A stretch of DNA of 64,000 bases, from assembly GCA_029547205.1 (NCBI GenBank), contig JAKPPT010000020.1, forward strand, positions 1-64,000. Reading direction: 5' to 3'. Below, in pieces: positions 7,870-17,037 of the stretch. The number at the start of each line of letters is the position of its first letter. Positions within the stretch are counted from its first letter, which is position 1. The notes beneath the pieces are model-generated. The model did not search any database. It had not been told where the DNA came from and saw only the letters and a program-made list of their open reading frames with translations. Origin of the DNA: Spirochaetota bacterium. Its GTDB lineage: Bacteria; Spirochaetota; Spirochaetia; Treponematales; UBA12059. Made by a program: the position numbers and the translations under genes.

Positions 7870-8436
7870 CTGAGGGTTCTTACAAAATAATAATCGAATT
7901 CGTAAGCCGATATACAGTTTCTTAAAGAGCGTATCGCCTGGTATGCCAGTATCTGGATGTACTAACCACGATAGAGGCAAGAAGCAGGAAACAATCATAT
8001 AGCTGTGCATGCTTGATGATTGATACTCTGTCTCAGTGAATGGAATCATGAGCGCAGTCTGTATATAAAATTGCTGTGTGGTAAAATACCATGCTGCACC
8101 GGTAATGATGTAGCCTATCTCTGCTAAACCAGTCTCTAATCCACCAGTCACTAACCATCCATCAAAAAAATTATATGAACAAGAAAGCATGAGTCCTGTT
8201 TGCAATGTTTTTTTTGTTTTTGTATGTTCTGGTTTCCATGAAACGATTAAGCCAAAATCTGTACTTCCTGTTATAGAGCATAGAGTGCCAGTGATACTAG
8301 CATCTGCGCCTCCCTGTACAGCAAAAAAATAACCTGTTTCAGATTTGCTTTCGGATTTATCCTCTGCATTCGCTAATGTGAAGAACTGCACCAGGAACAA
8401 AATCCCAAAAACATACTGCATGACTCGTCTCCGCAT
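7858..8436 (-). CDS. Outer-membrane-like exported protein, unknown
   Basis: A protein of 192 residues. The N-terminus MRRRVMQYVFGILFLVQFFTLANAED is a signal peptide with an ANA-type cleavage site; MQYVFG at 8421 is an alternative start. The mature part consists of alternating hydrophobic strands (GYFFAVQGGADASITG, LQTGLMLSCSYNFFDG, FYIQTALMIPFTETEY, KLYIGLRIRLLF), as in a small beta-barrel, but it ends LRF rather than in a perfect barrel signature. No family recognised. The next gene in the same direction (tsaD) is upstream of it with an 88-bp gap. Confidence 0.6.
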   Translation of the reverse strand: MRRRVMQYVFGILFLVQFFTLANAEDKSESKSETGYFFAVQGGADASITGTLCSITGSTDFGLIVSWKPEHTKTKKTLQTGLMLSCSYNFFDGWLVTGGLETGLAEIGYIITGAAWYFTTQQFYIQTALMIPFTETEYQSSSMHSYMIVSCFLPLSWLVHPDTGIPGDTLFKKLYIGLRIRLLFCKNPQLRF

Positions 8437-8524
8437 ACTTATCCCCTTTGGAACTGTAGTTTTAAGAAACTTACCAGTATTTATACGCGGAACCAGAGTT
8501 TTTGCATGCAGAGTTTTTAAGTTA

Positions 8525-9541
8525 TTATATGGTAATTCGGCGGAAGGCTTTTACGCGAGGGTTCGCATTGAGTGTCAGGGGAGAGCGGTCTCCGCGAGCA
8601 AGAAGCTTATAGCCCAAGCCAGCTATCATTGCAGCATTGTCACCGCACAGTGAAAGTGGAGGGAAATAAACGGTTAGTTCGCTGTGTGATGCTAAGAGTG
8701 AACTCAGGTAGGTATTTGCTGCTACACCGCCTCCTGCTACTATTGTAGTAATGCCGGTATCTTCTGCTGCATTAAACAGCCGTGAACAGAGAATGTCAAT
8801 TGCAGCTTTTTCAAAGCTTGCAGCCAGGTTTTCATTGGTTCGCTCATAAGCAGGATTCCAGAACTGGTCCAATTGGTAAATAGCTGCAGTCTTGAGACCG
8901 GAGTAGGAAACATCGTAGGTGTGCTCGCCCTTGTATAAGTTAGGAACGGGAAATCGGCATGCGCGGGGATCGCCATTTCTGGCTAGTTTGTCTATAGCAA
9001 CTCCTCCCGGATATCCTAAATTATAGTATTTAGCAACTTTATCAAATGCTTCGCCTACTGCATCATCAATGGTGGTTCCAAGAATAGCAATATCATCATA
9101 GGCATCGACTCGAGCAATAAGCGTGTGTCCTCCCGATACCATGAGGCCAAGGTAGGGATATGGTATATCGTGGTCAAGCTGTGGAGCATAGAGGTGCGCG
9201 AGAATATGGTTTACGCCAACAAATGGTTTCTTTGATGACCAGGCAAGTGCTTTTGCAAAACACAGTCCTACAAGGAGAGAGCCCGCAAGTCCGGGTTCAG
9301 AGGTTACTGCTACACCATCGATGTCGTCAAGTGTACAGTGTGCTTCGCTCAATGCTTGTTGAACGACGTCATAAATCCACTCTGTATGCATGCGCGAAGC
9401 AAGTTCTGGTACTACTCCGTTCCAGGGAGCATGGTAGGCAATTTGTGTTGCAACAATTGATGATCGTATATGTTTGCCGTGCTCTACAACTGCAGCAGCG
9501 CATTCATCGCAGGAAGATTCAATCCCCAATATCAAATTCAT
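8525..9541 (-). CDS. tsaD: tRNA N6-adenosine threonylcarbamoyltransferase TsaD
   Basis: TsaD transfers the threonylcarbamoyl group from TC-AMP to A37 of ANN-decoding tRNAs, working with TsaB and TsaE in the cytoplasm. The ASKHA-fold landmarks are all present: LGIESSCDE at the start, the metal-binding HxxxH in VNHILAHLYAP, VSGGHT, DDAVGEAFDKVAKYY, PGGVAIDKLA, SYSGLKTA, AGGGVAANTYLSS and CGDNAAMIAGLGY. The length, 338 residues from ATG 9541, is normal. The longer frame adds only three residues from a TTG, so I chose the usual MNLILGIES start. It overlaps the 3' end of the upstream deacetylase gene by 23 bp, implying translational coupling. Confidence 0.96.
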   Translation of the reverse strand: MNLILGIESSCDECAAAVVEHGKHIRSSIVATQIAYHAPWNGVVPELASRMHTEWIYDVVQQALSEAHCTLDDIDGVAVTSEPGLAGSLLVGLCFAKALAWSSKKPFVGVNHILAHLYAPQLDHDIPYPYLGLMVSGGHTLIARVDAYDDIAILGTTIDDAVGEAFDKVAKYYNLGYPGGVAIDKLARNGDPRACRFPVPNLYKGEHTYDVSYSGLKTAAIYQLDQFWNPAYERTNENLAASFEKAAIDILCSRLFNAAEDTGITTIVAGGGVAANTYLSSLLASHSELTVYFPPLSLCGDNAAMIAGLGYKLLARGDRSPLTLNANPRVKAFRRITI

Positions 9542-10490
9542 CGTCATCAAATTCCATTAAAAAATCAGATATTGTTGAGAAGTTAAAACCAGATTCAATG
9601 AGATGTGGATAGAGCTCGATAAGTGTTTGGGCGAGTTCATTAGACCAGACATGTCCAATCATGACAGCATAGCCGCGTTTTTCTGCAATATCAGCAGCTT
9701 CGCGGATTTGTTTTTGAATAGATGGCTTATCCGGATTATTATCTAAAAACACTGTTCGCTCCATGATTCTAAAATGCATTGATCTGGCCACTTTTCGGGC
9801 AACTGAATTACCTATCGTAACGGAATCCAGGTAGTATAGTCCGGTCTTGCGGCATTCATCAAGTACCCTTGCCATGATTCGCTCATCTTGAGATATGAGC
9901 GATCCCATGTGGTTATTGACACCGCGTGCTAATGGCAGCTGAGCCAGGTTGTCTGCAATAACACGCTGTATCGTTGCATCATCCATTGTGGATACTATAG
10001 CACCAGGTCCTGCATCGAGGTTACCGATCGCTTCCATAGGTTGATGCAACAGTATCTCTTTACCAGCTTTGTAAATCAATGTCTCTGCTTTTTGAGTATA
10101 ATCAAGACTCGGTAAAATAGCAAATGAGATTGGGCCAGGAAACTGCAAAAAGGGCTCCAGCTGAAAAAGATTGTAGCCTACATCATCGATAATAATAATG
10201 AGAACCTTGTGCGGCTTTTTAGGCTGGTGGCCATTCTCTGTTTGTTTTTTGATTATTGATTTTTGCTCCGTTAGTGTTTCTGGTTTTTCACGCGGAGCGT
10301 TATGGTTTTCAGTCATTGGCACTGGAGCATTCTGTGCTGGATCACTTTGAATGGGGGCACTTTGTAGTGGAGCATTCTGTGCTGGAACATTTTGTGCTTT
10401 TATAGAAATTGTGAACAGTATCAGGATTGAAAAAATGGTCAGCACAGCTGCATAAATACTGATGTCCGATGACTGTTTTGTTCTGCTCAT
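9519..10490 (-). CDS. Divergent polysaccharide deacetylase family protein (YibQ-like)
   Basis: A 323-residue protein with a TM anchor near residues 13-32, then a Pro/Gln/Ala-rich repeat linker (units like QNAPLQSAPIQSDPAQ) reaching to about 90. The rest matches the 'divergent polysaccharide deacetylase' family: VLIIIDDVGYN, FAILPSLDYTQKAE, ILLHQPMEA, GVNNHMGS, YYLDSVT and AVMIGHVWSN. In related carbohydrate esterases these positions bind metal and remove acyl groups. The true substrate of this family is unclear, so the envelope role is an inference. It lies directly upstream of tsaD and overlaps it. Confidence 0.88.
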   Translation of the reverse strand: MSRTKQSSDISIYAAVLTIFSILILFTISIKAQNVPAQNAPLQSAPIQSDPAQNAPVPMTENHNAPREKPETLTEQKSIIKKQTENGHQPKKPHKVLIIIIDDVGYNLFQLEPFLQFPGPISFAILPSLDYTQKAETLIYKAGKEILLHQPMEAIGNLDAGPGAIVSTMDDATIQRVIADNLAQLPLARGVNNHMGSLISQDERIMARVLDECRKTGLYYLDSVTIGNSVARKVARSMHFRIMERTVFLDNNPDKPSIQKQIREAADIAEKRGYAVMIGHVWSNELAQTLIELYPHLIESGFNFSTISDFLMEFDDDEFDIGD

Positions 10491-10536
10491 GGGTTTATAT
10501 AAGCATACTAAAATCTCCGCATGTACTCAAGGCTGG

Positions 10537-11373
10537 TTACATGTAAGCAAGCAGTTCCTGATTAAAGGAACGGAGTTTCCTGAGACCTTTCTTTTCAAGC
10601 TGGCGAATTGTTTCTGGAGAAACAGCAAGTACAGAGCCGAGCTCTTTTAAGGTTTTTTTCTCTGAACCGTTTAGTTCGAACCGTTCCATCAAAACCTGCT
10701 GTTCGCGTTCAGCGAGGAGCGAAAGTATCTGCATCGTTTTTTCCTTGAGCGCCTGTTTTTGCAACTCGGTTTCCGGATTGTAGGTGTTATCTTCGAACGT
10801 TTCGACCAGAGTAAGATCTTCATCGGTTTCAGCACTATCCAGTGATGCAATACTTGCACTGATTTCCATGACCTCCTGGAGCAGTGTTTCATCAACATGG
10901 AGATGATCTGCAAGTTCCTTAATTGTTGGCTCTCGTCCAAGCACCTGCGACAATGTAGCTGACATTTTATACGCATTTCGCAGGAGTTCTTCTTTGCGGT
11001 GGGGAAGACGAATAAATCGACGCGAATTAAACAGCGATCGAGTTATTGTTTGCCGTATCCACCAGGCAGCATACGTAGAAAATCGAACATTTTTTCTGTA
11101 ATCAAATTTTTCTGTAGCCTTTATAAGCCCCATATTACCTTCTTGAATGAGATCTGAAAGCGGAACATTGAAATGGCAGTATAAACGCGCTATTTTTATT
11201 ACAAGACGAAGGTTGGATTCGATGAGCTTATTCCTGGCTTTCTCGTCCCCTTGAGCAATCCGGATAGCAAGCTCGTGTTCCTCTTCGGCACTCAGCAGCG
11301 GAATGTTTTTAAGGTGCTGGTAATAGGCCTTGAGACATTCGCTGCTGTTTTCATTTTTGGTTTTCTGTATCAT
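10537..11373 (-). CDS. RNA polymerase sigma-70 family factor, RpoD/RpoS-like (alternative sigma)
   Basis: A 278-residue sigma factor. ATG 11373 is chosen over the GTG three codons upstream because that GTG is itself part of the ribosome site (GAGGTG). Region 1.2 is YYQHLKNIPLLSAEEEHEL, followed by the NLRLVIKIA segment. Region 2 includes PLSDLIQEGNMGLIKATEKF and RFSTYAAWWIRQTITRSL. Region 3 follows, and region 4 contains LKELGSVLAVSPETIRQLEKKGLRKLR. It lacks region 1.1 and the large non-conserved region, so it is too short for a primary RpoD. The RpoS/RpoH-like size suggests an alternative factor for stress or growth phase. It is transcribed towards the deacetylase and tsaD. Confidence 0.92.
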   Translation of the reverse strand: MIQKTKNENSSECLKAYYQHLKNIPLLSAEEEHELAIRIAQGDEKARNKLIESNLRLVIKIARLYCHFNVPLSDLIQEGNMGLIKATEKFDYRKNVRFSTYAAWWIRQTITRSLFNSRRFIRLPHRKEELLRNAYKMSATLSQVLGREPTIKELADHLHVDETLLQEVMEISASIASLDSAETDEDLTLVETFEDNTYNPETELQKQALKEKTMQILSLLAEREQQVLMERFELNGSEKKTLKELGSVLAVSPETIRQLEKKGLRKLRSFNQELLAYM

Positions 11374-11621
11374 ACTAATCACCTCTGCTAGATATAAAGC
11401 AAGAAGTGTGCCAATTTGTTTTACGTGAAGTGTATCTATTAAATATTTGTATTATAAGGAAATAATATCGGGTGTTTAATAGTGGTATAACGAGCTATAT
11501 GATTTCGTCTAAAATTTTATACAGGCAGGTGTTTTTATTGTACTTTTTTTTATACATACTATGCTTTAAATGATTGAAATATTAAAAAACTGTGTTCTCT
11601 TTGCTCGCTGTAGTGTTCGAC

Positions 11622-11777
11622 TTACTGCATGATAGCAGTGTGTACTATATTTATGTTTGTACTTATACCAGAAGTATCGTTTGAAAGTATTGTATCATCA
11701 GTATCTGCAATAATAGAATTTTGAATAAAAACAAATATGGCAAAAATACCAATAAGAACGATTATTAGTTTACGCAT
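11622..11777 (-). CDS. Small secreted peptide (51 residues)
   Basis: ATG 11777 follows a good GGGAGTAACCCG ribosome site and gives MRKLIIVLIGIFAIFVFIQNSIIADT, a signal peptide, then a mature peptide of about 27 residues (DDTILSNDTSGISTNINIV and so on) rich in Asp, Ser, Thr and Ile. The longer frame from 11816 has no ribosome site. Neither a lipobox nor a second TM is present. It stands alone between the LysM/M23 gene and the sigma-factor gene, all on the minus strand. The roughly 250 bp on its downstream side hold no other gene I can support. Function unknown. Confidence 0.5.
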   Translation of the reverse strand: MRKLIIVLIGIFAIFVFIQNSIIADTDDTILSNDTSGISTNINIVHTAIMQ

Positions 11778-11847
11778 CGGGTTACTCCCTATTTTACTTT
11801 TAATTTGGTAATGCATTATACCGTTTTTTGTCTGGTATGTGCAAGGT

Positions 11848-12999
11848 TTATTTCCCTAGAACAGTTAATGGGTTGATAGCAACTCCGTTTTTGAAAATGC
11901 TAAAGTGCAAATGAGGACCTGTTGTCATTCCCGTATTTCCTGTTAACCCAATTACCGTTGACTGTGAAACTTTTTGTCCTGTTGAAACAAATATTTTGCT
12001 CAAGTGTCCATAGAGCGTTTGATAGCTATTGCTATGCTTGATAATAATGAAATTACCAAAAACGGTGCTGTATCCAGTTTCAGCGACGATGCCATCAATT
12101 GCGCTTTTAACAGCAGTACCTTCATTGGCTTTAATATCGATGCCATTATGAAACTGTCGTATACCTGTAAAAGGGTTTGCTCTATAACCAAAATAAGATG
12201 ATAGTACACCACGGATAGGCCACTGTATGAACGTTCCCAGCGCTCGTTTGAGCGTTTCTGTTGGCAGCCTTGCACCTGGTATAAATAGTGTTTGTTTTGC
12301 CTGTAAGGTGTTGCTCGCAAGATTGTTGACATCTGCAAGTGTTATGACATCGGTTTTGTACTGTTTTGCAATAGATGCAAGCGAATCTCCCTTTTGTACT
12401 GTATGAATGATGCCATCCATATTGGGTATTTTGAGTATGGTGCCTGCTTGCATCTGTTTTACATTTGCAATTTTATTGACACTAATAAGTGTGTCGATGC
12501 GGACATTAAATTTTCTTGCAATTTTTTCAAGTGAGTCGCCTCGCTGAACTCGATAATCGGTCAGTTCGACACTCACCGGAATATCGGGAAGGTTTTCTTG
12601 CTCTTCTGACTGAATGTTTTCATCAATCGAACCGTTTTCTATGAGCAACTGGGTAATATACGGATCTTCCTCGAGTATGATTGCAGGTAATGTTGGTTTT
12701 GAAGCAAAACTTCCGGTTGCCAGCAACACGATGAGTAGAATAGCGAGAAAAAGCCCACTTCCAACTATAAATTGTTTTCTCTTTAAAACTAGCATACAGT
12801 GCTGTACTAAATCTTTGCTTTTAGACAAAATGGTGAAATTGTGGTTTTTCTGCACAGCACCATGATGTGTATGTGGTTGTAAGAGAGGGAATACTCTTTT
12901 TTCTACACGTTGTGTCTTAGGAGTATATACTGTTGTAACTGCCGGTTGGACAATGCGAACTGGCTGTTGATGAAAAAACGAATGATGTTGGCCTTCCAT
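11848..12999 (-). CDS. Membrane-anchored LysM-LysM-M23 peptidoglycan peptidase
   Basis: A 383-residue protein. A cytoplasmic N-terminus (His-rich, about 75 residues) precedes one TM segment (about 77-96, VGSGLFLAILLIVLLATG). Then come two LysM domains (YRVQRGDSLEKIARKFNV at about 149 and HTVQKGDSLASIAKQYKT at about 198) and a C-terminal M23 domain with FHNGIDIKA (HxxxD), TLYGHLSKI and TGPHLHFSI (HxH), so all the zinc ligands are present. It should bind glycan strands and cut peptide cross-links in the periplasm, or activate amidases. It lies divergent from the class B PBP gene across a 164-bp shared promoter region, which suits coordinated wall growth. Confidence 0.93.
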   Translation of the reverse strand: MEGQHHSFFHQQPVRIVQPAVTTVYTPKTQRVEKRVFPLLQPHTHHGAVQKNHNFTILSKSKDLVQHCMLVLKRKQFIVGSGLFLAILLIVLLATGSFASKPTLPAIILEEDPYITQLLIENGSIDENIQSEEQENLPDIPVSVELTDYRVQRGDSLEKIARKFNVRIDTLISVNKIANVKQMQAGTILKIPNMDGIIHTVQKGDSLASIAKQYKTDVITLADVNNLASNTLQAKQTLFIPGARLPTETLKRALGTFIQWPIRGVLSSYFGYRANPFTGIRQFHNGIDIKANEGTAVKSAIDGIVAETGYSTVFGNFIIIKHSNSYQTLYGHLSKIFVSTGQKVSQSTVIGLTGNTGMTTGPHLHFSIFKNGVAINPLTVLGK

Positions 13000-13101
13000 A
13001 CATTGTGTATCGGCTTGCTCGAAAGAGAGTTTTACTGGTTTTAGTTTTTATCCGTTTCAGGTAATTCTCACTATAATAAATATGCAGACAAGCAAATCTA
13101 T

Positions 13102-13131
13102 TTGTCATTGTTTATAGTTTTAGTGTATCAT
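13102..13131 (+). promoter_or_regulatory. Sigma-70-like promoter for the PBP-DUF115 operon
   Basis: TTGTCA (13102-13107) and TATCAT (13126-13131) are spaced by 18 bp. The predicted start near 13138 leaves a leader of about 25 nt to the GTG at 13164. It lies in the divergent region shared with the LysM/M23 gene. Confidence 0.5.
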
Positions 13132-13163
13132 TAAAACTGTATTCGCTCGAGTGCAGGAAAGCA

Positions 13164-15038
13164 GTGGAAAAAAATTTAAAGCGTTTCTATATACTCATTG
13201 GTCTCATCGTAATAAGCATGCTTTTTGTGCTGTATCGGTTTCTTGAACTTTCGCTCATGCCGCCTCCCGAACAGAAGCTGTATTCGCAAACTGCTGCAAT
13301 ACGTGGTGCTATTTTTGACAGAAATGGAAGACTCCTTGCAGGCGATATAGATACCTATGACCTTGCTGTCTGGAAACCCTCAATTAAACAGTCTACGCTG
13401 CAGACTGTACTTGAACAACTTGCAGTGATTTTGCAGGTTGATAGCAAAGAGCTCTCTGCAAGAATACATGAAAAAGATAGCAATTATGTGTATATTGCCC
13501 GATCATTAGATCACGATGTAGCTGAGGCCGTACGAGCATATTTGTCTGAAGGAAAAATTCAGGGATTTTCACTAGAACGAAAGTCACGCCGAGTATATCC
13601 TGAGGGAAGTCTTGCCAGTCATCTTTTGGGGTTTGTAAGCCTCTCCAATGAGGGAATCGCGGGAATTGAAGCCAGCTTAGATAAAGAGCTTACTCCCGGT
13701 AAGCAAAATGCACATGCAGGGTTTGCATTTGGCAATTCTGTGTACTTAACCATTGATAGTACACTGCAGTACAAACTGGAAAAATTATGTAAAGCGGTAC
13801 TGTTAGAAAACAATGCAGAAGGTGTCATGATGGTGGTTATGGAAGCGAAAACGGGTAGAATAGTTTCCTACATTTCCATGCCCGACTATGATCCAAATAC
13901 ACCATTTGATGCTCCGCGTGAAAACTGGTTGGATAGAGTTGCAAACTATGTTTACGAACCTGGTTCGGTAATGAAGGTTTTTACGATGGGTGTCATTCTC
14001 TCGTTAGGAGGCATAACCGATCAGACGACCTTCTACTGTCGCGGTGCGTATGAAAAAGAATATACATCTGGAGAAAAAGTAATAATCCGCTGCAGCACTG
14101 GTGCCCATGGTGCAGTTAATCTGGAAAAAATTCTAGCGTTTTCCTGTAATACAGGTGCAGCGCTTGCATCGGAGACGGTTTCTGTCCGAGATTTTTATGC
14201 AAAACTCCGGGCGTTTGGATTCGGTGAGAAGACAGGAGTGGAAATAAAACTGGAAGATGCGGGACTTATACAGCCGCCAGAGCGATGGTCTGGGAGAACA
14301 AAACCTACTATTGCGATAGGGCAGGAAATACTGGTAACTGCACTCCAGTTAACAACTGCTGCAACAGCAGTAGCAAATGGTGGTTTGCTCATGCGTGCTC
14401 ATGTGCTCGATAAAATTATGACTGTTGATAATCAGCTGGTGTTTCAAGCAGAACCAACACCAATTAAACAGGTGCTTACGCCGGCACAGGCAAAGGCTAT
14501 ACTCAAAGCGATGGAAGCAGCAACATTAGATTTTGGTACCGGAAAACGAGCCAGAATTGAAGATATGCCAATTGCTGTTAAAACTGGAACAGCTCAAATG
14601 CTGGATCCAAAAACAAAGCGGTATTCCGAAACTGACTTTATTGCCAGTACACTTGCGATTTTTCCCTCATCATCGCCACAGTATATTTTATACGCTGCAG
14701 TAATAAAGCCACGTGGCAGTTCCATTTTTGGAGCGCGTGTTGTTGCACCTGTTGTAAAAGATGCTATCCTGACAATTGCTTCGCAGTATGGACTTGAGCG
14801 AGCAAGTGTAGCTACTGTAGAGCACCCAGATACAATAGTTCTACCTCCAGCTGTCACAGTGCAGATTCTGGATACCATGCCAGATTTGCGGGGTGTTGCA
14901 AAAAAATTGCTGTTGCCTCTTCTCAAACGTACTGACATTCATGTTATTATTGAAGGAAATGGTTGGGTTGTCAGACAGGAACCCAATCCGGGAACTCCTG
15001 TTAAACCTGGTATGACGATAAGGTTGTGGCTTGAATGA
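13164..15038 (+). CDS. Class B penicillin-binding protein (FtsI-like) with PASTA domain
   Basis: A 624-residue peptidoglycan transpeptidase. GTG start (VEKNLKRF) behind AGGAAAG. One N-terminal TM (about 8-28) is followed by the PBP dimerisation domain (RGAIFDRNGRLLAGD) and the transpeptidase domain with the catalytic triad motifs: EPGSVMKVF (SxxK), SCNTG (SxN) and VKTGTAQM (KTG). The C-terminal 60 or so residues form one PASTA-like domain (MPDLRGVAKKLLLPLLKR, then EPNPGTPVKPGM). The layout matches FtsI/PBP3 or the Bacillus SpoVD/PbpB type, so a septal role is likely, but no cell-division gene adjoins it to confirm that. It overlaps the next gene by an ATGA, so the two are coupled. Confidence 0.92.
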   Translation: MEKNLKRFYILIGLIVISMLFVLYRFLELSLMPPPEQKLYSQTAAIRGAIFDRNGRLLAGDIDTYDLAVWKPSIKQSTLQTVLEQLAVILQVDSKELSARIHEKDSNYVYIARSLDHDVAEAVRAYLSEGKIQGFSLERKSRRVYPEGSLASHLLGFVSLSNEGIAGIEASLDKELTPGKQNAHAGFAFGNSVYLTIDSTLQYKLEKLCKAVLLENNAEGVMMVVMEAKTGRIVSYISMPDYDPNTPFDAPRENWLDRVANYVYEPGSVMKVFTMGVILSLGGITDQTTFYCRGAYEKEYTSGEKVIIRCSTGAHGAVNLEKILAFSCNTGAALASETVSVRDFYAKLRAFGFGEKTGVEIKLEDAGLIQPPERWSGRTKPTIAIGQEILVTALQLTTAATAVANGGLLMRAHVLDKIMTVDNQLVFQAEPTPIKQVLTPAQAKAILKAMEAATLDFGTGKRARIEDMPIAVKTGTAQMLDPKTKRYSETDFIASTLAIFPSSSPQYILYAAVIKPRGSSIFGARVVAPVVKDAILTIASQYGLERASVATVEHPDTIVLPPAVTVQILDTMPDLRGVAKKLLLPLLKRTDIHVIIEGNGWVVRQEPNPGTPVKPGMTIRLWLE

Positions 15039-16819
15039 CAATTTTTGAAGCTAACTGTGCTGCTCTATATACAAAAAATCCTGAGCTTGTTGATAAGATC
15101 CAATCAAGCGCTGGTGGTTTAGTTTTTCCAAAACGTGCGCGTTCCGGTCAGCTTACAGCTTATATAGAACAATCTGAATCACAGAATATCCGCTGGCTTC
15201 ATTCGAGCTATGATCCAGAAGGTGAGGCTAAGCGTATTGTCCAGGCAAGCTACTCATCTGGAGCGGAAACTGTTGTGGTAATTGGAATGGGTCTTGGTTA
15301 TACGGTGCGGGAGCTTATAAAGGAACAGTGTCAGGTACTTATAGTCGAACCTGATGTAGCTCTCATGCGTTCCTGTTTTGAACTTGTCGATATTCAGGAT
15401 ATTTTAAAAAACCCGCTCGTGTATCTTCTCGCAGAACCAGATTATGAAACACTCATGCTGTTTTTACAGGAACTCGATCCACGTTCTGTGCTTATATTTG
15501 AGAATCCAGCATACATGAATTTGTATCCTGAACAGTGTGCCATGTACACTGGTGTCGTACAGAAATTTAAAGAAAAAGATATAATCAACAAAAATACTAT
15601 TAAGCGTTTTGGAAAACGCTGGGTTCGCAATATTGTAAAAAATCTCCTTGAACTGGAATCATTTATACCACTTAAAGCCTACAGAGGACTTATGGAAGGG
15701 CTTCCTATTTTAGTACTTGCAGCGGGACCCAGTTTGGATAGTATACTTCCATATGTTCACGAGCTTTCACGCCGCTTTGTGCTTGTTGCGGTAGATACTG
15801 CCTGTAAATCATTGAAAACAGTAGATTGTACACCTGATTTTGTTGTAGTAGCAGATCCGCAATACTGGAATGCCCGGCATCTCGATTGGGCAGTCTTTCC
15901 TGAATCACGACTCGTGTCAGAAATTGCTGTGTGGCCATCGGTTTTTCATACAAAATGGAAGCATGTATTACTTGCTGCTTCGCAGTACCCGCTTGGGAAA
16001 TACATCGAATCGTATGTATCCCTGGAACTGGGTCCTATAAGAGCTGGAGGTTCGGTAGCAACATCAGCATGGGATTTTGCACGACAACTCGGAGCGTCAA
16101 CAATCTATATGGCAGGACTTGATCTTGCATACCCCAACTGTAAGAGCCATGCACGTGCCAGCACATTTGAACAGCATGCACTGCATAGTGCAACTAAATT
16201 TAAACCTGCAGAGACAGCGCTTTTTATAGCTGTAAATAGCGCCAATGCTTATTGCACGAGTAATTATTCTGGTAGTACTGTTAAAACAGATAAACGACTC
16301 GCTCTCTATGCATGGTGGTTTAGCAGAATGTGCATGCTCTATCCAGATCCCCCGACCCGAAATCTTTCTTCCGAAGGATTTTTTATTCCCGAAATGGCTC
16401 GCTGCACGATCGAAGACTTGTTAGCACTTCCTGAATGCCGAAATAGTATCAATGAACGTTTATTAACTGTATCGTATGAACGATTGACCATACAGGGAAA
16501 AGAATTGCTCAAGGATCTGCACTCAAAACTTGCTGGACTTATGGCGTTGTTACAGCACGGTATTACAGCAATAGAAGCTGCTATTGAGGGAAAAAACACA
16601 ATGCAATCAGTGCTCAAGCTGTTAGATACAATAGAAGCGAATCTCATGAAGAATGAAACCAAAGATCTCGTGGGTTTTTTGCTCCCTGATATCGATGAAA
16701 AACTTGGACCAAAACCTAAAACACTTGAAGAAAGTCTTCTCGTGACCAAACGGTTATATGAAGACATCACTAAAAGTACAGAGTGGCATATAAAAATTAT
16801 TGAGCACTATCTTTTCTAA
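15035..16819 (+). CDS. DUF115 / motility accessory factor (Maf)-like protein
   Basis: A 594-residue protein with the DUF115 (MptE-like) core. There is a Rossmann-like VVVIGMGLGYTVREL segment and VLIVEPD, then the signature PILVLAAGPSLDS, VDTACKSL, PDFVVVADPQYWN, GGSVATSAWDFA and IYMAGLDLAYP. Proteins of this family are linked in several bacteria to flagellin glycosylation by nonulosonic acids. That is family knowledge, and no flagellar or sugar gene is near here. The C-terminal 130 residues are helical. ATGA overlap with the PBP gene shows co-translation. A strong terminator follows. Confidence 0.85.
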   Translation: MTIFEANCAALYTKNPELVDKIQSSAGGLVFPKRARSGQLTAYIEQSESQNIRWLHSSYDPEGEAKRIVQASYSSGAETVVVIGMGLGYTVRELIKEQCQVLIVEPDVALMRSCFELVDIQDILKNPLVYLLAEPDYETLMLFLQELDPRSVLIFENPAYMNLYPEQCAMYTGVVQKFKEKDIINKNTIKRFGKRWVRNIVKNLLELESFIPLKAYRGLMEGLPILVLAAGPSLDSILPYVHELSRRFVLVAVDTACKSLKTVDCTPDFVVVADPQYWNARHLDWAVFPESRLVSEIAVWPSVFHTKWKHVLLAASQYPLGKYIESYVSLELGPIRAGGSVATSAWDFARQLGASTIYMAGLDLAYPNCKSHARASTFEQHALHSATKFKPAETALFIAVNSANAYCTSNYSGSTVKTDKRLALYAWWFSRMCMLYPDPPTRNLSSEGFFIPEMARCTIEDLLALPECRNSINERLLTVSYERLTIQGKELLKDLHSKLAGLMALLQHGITAIEAAIEGKNTMQSVLKLLDTIEANLMKNETKDLVGFLLPDIDEKLGPKPKTLEESLLVTKRLYEDITKSTEWHIKIIEHYLF

Positions 16820-16881
16820 AGATTAAAGAAAAATTGCTATTGTGTCGATACTAACAGTGAGAGCAAGTGAGCACTCAAGCG

Positions 16882-16924
16882 GAGCGGTATGGTTACGACG
16901 TCCAGACATACCGCTCTTTTTTTT
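16882..16924 (+). terminator. Rho-independent terminator after the PBP-DUF115 operon
   Basis: The 10-bp stem GAGCGGTATG (16882-16891) / CATACCGCTC (16907-16916) is followed directly by eight T residues (16917-16924). It ends the operon 60 bp after the DUF115 stop. Confidence 0.92.
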
Positions 16925-16947
16925 CTAGTGTCACGAATAATGAGAAA

Positions 16948-16977
16948 TTGTTGTTTTTGGTAAAAATGTAGTATAGT
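16948..16977 (+). promoter_or_regulatory. Putative promoter for the 17038-21639 gene group
   Basis: TTGTTG (16948-16953) and TATAGT (16972-16977) are separated by 18 bp. They lie just after the terminator and 60 bp before the next start codon. The match is moderate. Confidence 0.42.
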
Positions 16978-17037
16978 AGTAAATGCCAGCTTGATTATGC
17001 CGATAATAGAAGAGATGCTGTATGACCTGAGGTTGCT

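Noticed and set aside
8345-8653. Plus-strand open frame crossing the OMP-like and tsaD genes
   Set aside because: It overlaps two better-supported minus-strand genes and has no domain or ribosome site.
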